Positions 23,152-25,950 of a stretch of 25,950 nucleotides of DNA are shown in pieces. The position numbers and the translations under genes were made by a program. The notes beneath the pieces were generated by a model that saw nothing but the letters and a program-made list of their open reading frames with translations, searched no databases and was not told the origin of the DNA. The DNA is taken from assembly GCA_002433675.1 (NCBI GenBank), contig DJIP01000082.1:1-25950 (forward strand), given 5' to 3'. How positions within the stretch are numbered: position 1 is the stretch's first letter; each line of letters starts with the position of its first letter. Source of the stretch: Halomonas halophila (GTDB lineage Bacteria > Pseudomonadota > Gammaproteobacteria > Pseudomonadales > Halomonadaceae).

Positions 23152-23934
23152 ATGATCAAGTCGCTGTGGACGGCCAAGACCGGACTCGAATCCCAGCAGG
23201 TCCAGCTGGACGTGATTTCCAACAATCTGGCCAACGTCTCGACCAACGGCTTCAAACAGTCCCGGGCGGTGTTCGAGGACCTTCTGTACCAGAACATGCG
23301 CCAGCCCGGCGCCCAGAACAACGTCCAGGACCGCCTGCCCTCGGGCATGCAGATCGGTTCCGGCGTGCGTCCGGTGGCCACCGAGCGCCTGCACACCCAG
23401 GGTGGGCTCGAGGCCACCGAGAACTCGCGTGATCTGGCGATCAACGGCAAGGGCTTCTTCCAGGTGCTGATGCCCGACGGTACCACCGCCTTCACCCGTG
23501 ACGGCAGCTTCCAGCTCGACGAGAACGGCCAGATGGTCACCGCCAACGGCTATCCGCTGGAGCCGGCCATCATCATCCCCGACAACGCCCTGTCGGTGGA
23601 CATCGGCGAGGATGGCGTGGTCTCGGTGACCCAGCCCGGTACCAGCGAGTCCGACGAGGTGGGCCAGATCACCATCTCCACCTTCGTCAACGCCACCGGC
23701 CTTCAGTCCATCGGCGGCAACCTGTACCTCGAGACCAGCTCGTCCGGGCCGCGCAACGAACTGATGCCGGGCATGAACGGTGCCGGCCGACTGCTGCAGG
23801 GCTATGTGGAGACCTCCAACGTCAATGTGGTGGAGGAGATGGTCAGCATGATCCAGACCCAGCGCGCCTACGAGATCAACTCCAAGGCGGTGCAGACCAG
23901 TGATGAGATGCTGGCACGCCTGGCGCAACTCTAG
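23152..23934 (+). CDS. flgG: Flagellar distal rod protein FlgG
   Basis: This 260-residue protein builds the distal rod that spans the P- and L-rings. The N-terminus is the classic [32 protein letters not shown], the centre has INGKGFFQV, and the C-terminus carries [37 protein letters not shown]. The length matches E. coli FlgG (260). The ATG at 23152 follows GAGGGAGAG. A dispersed repeat element starts within the first bases after its stop. Confidence 0.97.
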   Translation: MIKSLWTAKTGLESQQVQLDVISNNLANVSTNGFKQSRAVFEDLLYQNMRQPGAQNNVQDRLPSGMQIGSGVRPVATERLHTQGGLEATENSRDLAINGKGFFQVLMPDGTTAFTRDGSFQLDENGQMVTANGYPLEPAIIIPDNALSVDIGEDGVVSVTQPGTSESDEVGQITISTFVNATGLQSIGGNLYLETSSSGPRNELMPGMNGAGRLLQGYVETSNVNVVEEMVSMIQTQRAYEINSKAVQTSDEMLARLAQL

Positions 23935-23936
23935 GG

Positions 23937-23973
23937 CTTGTCTGAAAAGTGCCTGCGCTCATCGACCCTTTTC
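23937..23973 (+). repeat. Dispersed flagellar-locus repeat, copy 2
   Basis: The exact core TGAAAAGTGCCTGCGCTC lies at 23943-23960, 8 nt after the flgG stop. The outer bases can pair (GAAAAG at 23944-23949 with CTTTTC at 23968-23973), which makes a stem with an 18-nt loop. The full 37 nt resemble the copy at 7540-7576. Confidence 0.75.
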
Positions 23974-24030
23974 GGATAGCGCCTAGTCACGACTCTGATA
24001 ATAAATTCCGCGGTGGCACTGGAGACGGCC

Positions 24031-24753
24031 ATGCACCCTGACACGACCTCATCATCTGGCGCGCCATACGGTGGTATTCACGCAGTGCTGCGCCTGGCGA
24101 CGCTGGCGCTGGCCCTGGTGCTGCTGACGCTTGCCGGCTGTGCCCAGATTCCCCACGCCTCGGTGGTGGGCGAGCAGGAGCAGATCGAGATTCCCGATCG
24201 GCCGCTGCCGGTGGCCAATGGGTCGATCTTCCAGAAGGCCCGGGGCTACCAGCCGCTGTTCGAGGATCGTCGTCCGCGCAGCGTCGGCGACATCCTGACC
24301 ATCGTGCTGGACGAAGAGGTCAGCGCCAGCAAGAACTCCCGCTCCAACGCCGACCGAGACGGCGGCTCCAGCCTGACCTTCTCCCAGGTGCCGGAAGGCC
24401 TGGAGGAACTGATGGACTACGGCTTCGAGATCGACGGCGATACAGATTTCGAGGGCGGCGGTGGCTCCGAGGCCAACAACTCCTTTACCGGCACCATCAC
24501 CGTCTCGGTGATCGAGGTGATGAACAACGGCAACCTCAGGGTACGCGGCGAGAAGCAGATCGCGATCAACCAGGGCACCGAGTTCATCCGCTTCGGCGGG
24601 GTGGTCAATCCGCGTTTCATCACCACCCAGAACACCGTGCCGTCCACGGCGGTGGCCGATGCGCGCATCGAGTACGTGGGCAACGGCTACATCAACGAGG
24701 CGCAGCACATGGGCTGGATGCAGCGGTTCTTCCTGAACGTTTCCCCCTTCTAG
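24031..24753 (+). CDS. flgH: Flagellar L-ring lipoprotein FlgH
   Basis: This 240-residue outer-membrane lipoprotein forms the L-ring bushing. The signal sequence ends in the lipobox LAGC with Cys37, and the mature part contains GSIFQ, the [20 protein letters not shown] stretch and the late [21 protein letters not shown] and [22 protein letters not shown] motifs of the family. I chose the ATG at 24031, with GGAG at 6 nt, over a GTG 18 nt upstream (24013). The N-region before the hydrophobic core is somewhat long (about 20 residues), so a still later start is possible. It is separated from flgG by about 96 bp that include the dispersed repeat. Confidence 0.95.
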   Translation: MHPDTTSSSGAPYGGIHAVLRLATLALALVLLTLAGCAQIPHASVVGEQEQIEIPDRPLPVANGSIFQKARGYQPLFEDRRPRSVGDILTIVLDEEVSASKNSRSNADRDGGSSLTFSQVPEGLEELMDYGFEIDGDTDFEGGGGSEANNSFTGTITVSVIEVMNNGNLRVRGEKQIAINQGTEFIRFGGVVNPRFITTQNTVPSTAVADARIEYVGNGYINEAQHMGWMQRFFLNVSPF

Positions 24754-24763
24754 GCCGAGCATC

Positions 24764-25903
24764 ATGAGAAACCCTGTCTCCCGTCGCCCCACCCTGACCC
24801 TCGGCAGCCTGATGCTGGTGCTGCTGATCGCGCTGTCGGCTTTCTCCCACCTGGCCCGCGCCGAGAAGGTCCGCGACCTGGCAAGCTTCGCCGGGGTGCG
24901 CGACAACCAGCTGGTGGGCTATGGCCTGGTGGTGGGCCTGGACGGCTCCGGTGACCAGACCATGCAGGCGCCGTTCACCGGCCAGAGTCTCAACAACATG
25001 CTGTCCCAGCTCGGCATCACCGTGCCACCGGGGACCAACATGCAGTTGCGCAACGTGGCGGCGGTGATGGTCACCGCGGACCTGCCGCCGTTCGCCCAGC
25101 CCGGCCAGCGCCTCGACGTGGTGGTGTCTTCCATCGGTAATGCCCGCAGCCTGCGCGGCGGCACCCTGTTGATGACACCATTGAAGGGTGCCGACGGCGA
25201 CGTCTACGCCCTGGCCCAGGGCAACCTGTTGATCAACGGTGCCGGCGCCGAGTCCGCCGGCTCCAGCGTGCAGATCAGCCACCAGGCCGCCGGGCGTATC
25301 GCCGGCGGCGCCATGGTCGAGCAGACGGTACCGCTGGCGCTGGGCAGCCGTGACGGCGTGCTGGAGCTGCAGCTCAACCAGGCCGATTTCGGTACCGCCG
25401 AGCGCGTGGTCCGGGCGATCAACGACACCTTCGACTACCCGGTGGCCTCGGCCAGAAACGGCGGGGTCATCGCCCTGAACGGGCCGACCAACGCCAACTC
25501 CCGGGTCAACTTCATGGCCCGTGTCGAGAACGTTGACGTCACCCCGATGCCGGCCCGGGCCAAGGTGGTGCTGAATTCGCGCACCGGCTCCATCGTGCTC
25601 AACGGCAGCGTGACGCTCAAGCGCGCCGCCGTGGCTCACGGCAACCTGTCGATTGTCATCGACACCGCCTTCGGCGTCAGCCAGCCGGCGCCCTTCAGCC
25701 GTGGCGGCGAGACCACGGTGGTACCGGACTCCGATATCACCATCGACGAGGGCCAGGGCACCCTGCAGGTGGTCGAAGGCGCCAATCTGCTCGACGTGGT
25801 GGACGCCCTCAACGCCCTCGGCGCGACCCCCAACGACCTGATGTCGATCCTCGAGGCGCTCAAGGCCGCGGGATCGCTCAGAGCCGAGCTGGAGATCATC
25901 TGA
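24764..25903 (+). CDS. flgI: Flagellar P-ring protein FlgI
   Basis: This 379-residue periplasmic protein forms the P-ring in the peptidoglycan layer. A Sec signal peptide (hydrophobic LMLVLLIALSAFSHL, cut after ARA near residue 33) precedes the mature start EKVRDLASFAGVRDNQLVGYG. Family blocks include GLVVGLDGSGDQT, NVAAVMVTADLPPFA, GQRLDVVVSSIGNARSL and the C-terminal LQVVEGANLLDVVDALNALGATPNDLMSIL. The length is typical. It begins 10 bp after flgH and its stop overlaps the flgJ start. FlgA, encoded nearby on the other strand, is its assembly chaperone. Confidence 0.97.
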   Translation: MRNPVSRRPTLTLGSLMLVLLIALSAFSHLARAEKVRDLASFAGVRDNQLVGYGLVVGLDGSGDQTMQAPFTGQSLNNMLSQLGITVPPGTNMQLRNVAAVMVTADLPPFAQPGQRLDVVVSSIGNARSLRGGTLLMTPLKGADGDVYALAQGNLLINGAGAESAGSSVQISHQAAGRIAGGAMVEQTVPLALGSRDGVLELQLNQADFGTAERVVRAINDTFDYPVASARNGGVIALNGPTNANSRVNFMARVENVDVTPMPARAKVVLNSRTGSIVLNGSVTLKRAAVAHGNLSIVIDTAFGVSQPAPFSRGGETTVVPDSDITIDEGQGTLQVVEGANLLDVVDALNALGATPNDLMSILEALKAAGSLRAELEII

Positions 25904-25950
25904 TGGCTATCTCTGATCTTTCATCTGGGCCCATGACAGGGCTGGCTTCG
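25903..25950 (+). CDS. flgJ: Flagellar rod-cap / peptidoglycan hydrolase FlgJ, 5' end only
   Basis: The first 16 codons (MAISDLSSGPMTGLAS) are present before the right edge. The ATG shares its A with the flgI TGA stop. The identification rests mainly on gene order (flgI is followed by flgJ in this operon type), because too little protein is visible to confirm the rod-cap domain or a muramidase domain. Confidence 0.6.
   Translation, partial: MAISDLSSGPMTGLAS

Noticed and set aside
25894..25908. CATCTGATGG at the flgI/flgJ junction, like the fucose operator core
   Set aside because: The flanking arms do not match the palindrome and the site is inside coding sequence; it is likely chance.
1..25950. 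CRISPR arrays, tRNA or rRNA genes, transposases
   Set aside because: I looked for these on both strands and saw no spaced direct-repeat array, no cloverleaf or rRNA sequence and no transposase-like frame.

Overview
The window looks like the chromosome of a halophilic gammaproteobacterium of the Halomonas type. GC is high throughout, fliC, flgM, flgN and flgA are laid out in gammaproteobacterial fashion, and FliA-type (sigma-28) promoters are easy to read. The genus is inferred from overall character, not from a marker gene. The sequence holds two intertwined programmes, flagellar motility with c-di-GMP signalling and non-phosphorylative L-fucose catabolism.

Layout. Positions 1-1038 (minus) hold a PilZ protein that runs off the left edge and has a textbook sigma-28 promoter. 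Positions 1168-5169 (minus) encode a 1333-residue membrane GGDEF/EAL enzyme carrying a LOV photoreceptor domain. A 615-bp regulatory gap follows, with 11-bp helically phased repeats and a sigma-28 promoter for the flagellin gene (5785-7089). Next come a palindromic terminator, a small unknown gene (7282-7548) and a pyrimidine-rich gap. From 8035 to 15373 lies a compact L-fucose island: FHS-family transporter, FadR-type regulator (minus), L-fuconate dehydratase, FucU mutarotase, fuconolactonase, aldo/keto reductase, FAH-family hydrolase and SDR dehydrogenase. Flagellar genes resume with a degenerate GGDEF/EAL protein under its own sigma-28 promoter (15483-17324), then flgN, flgM and flgA on the minus strand, then the divergent flgBCDEFGHI(J) rod-hook-ring operon, which runs off the right edge inside flgJ.

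How it works together. The flg operon builds the rod, hook and rings. FlgM holds FliA until the hook is finished. FliA then transcribes fliC, flgM-flgN, the PilZ gene and the degenerate EAL gene, so two probable c-di-GMP receivers appear to be made together with the filament. The LOV-GGDEF-EAL enzyme could adjust c-di-GMP in response to blue light. The fucose island should convert L-fucose to pyruvate and L-lactate through L-fuconate, and a shared 15-bp palindrome upstream of its two promoters is the likely operator of its regulator.

The least expected items are: three copies of an 18-bp repeat, each just after the stop of a gene lying among the flagellar genes; AAGGGC-type repeats spaced by whole helical turns upstream of both fliC and flgB; the LOV domain; and the sigma-28-controlled degenerate EAL protein.
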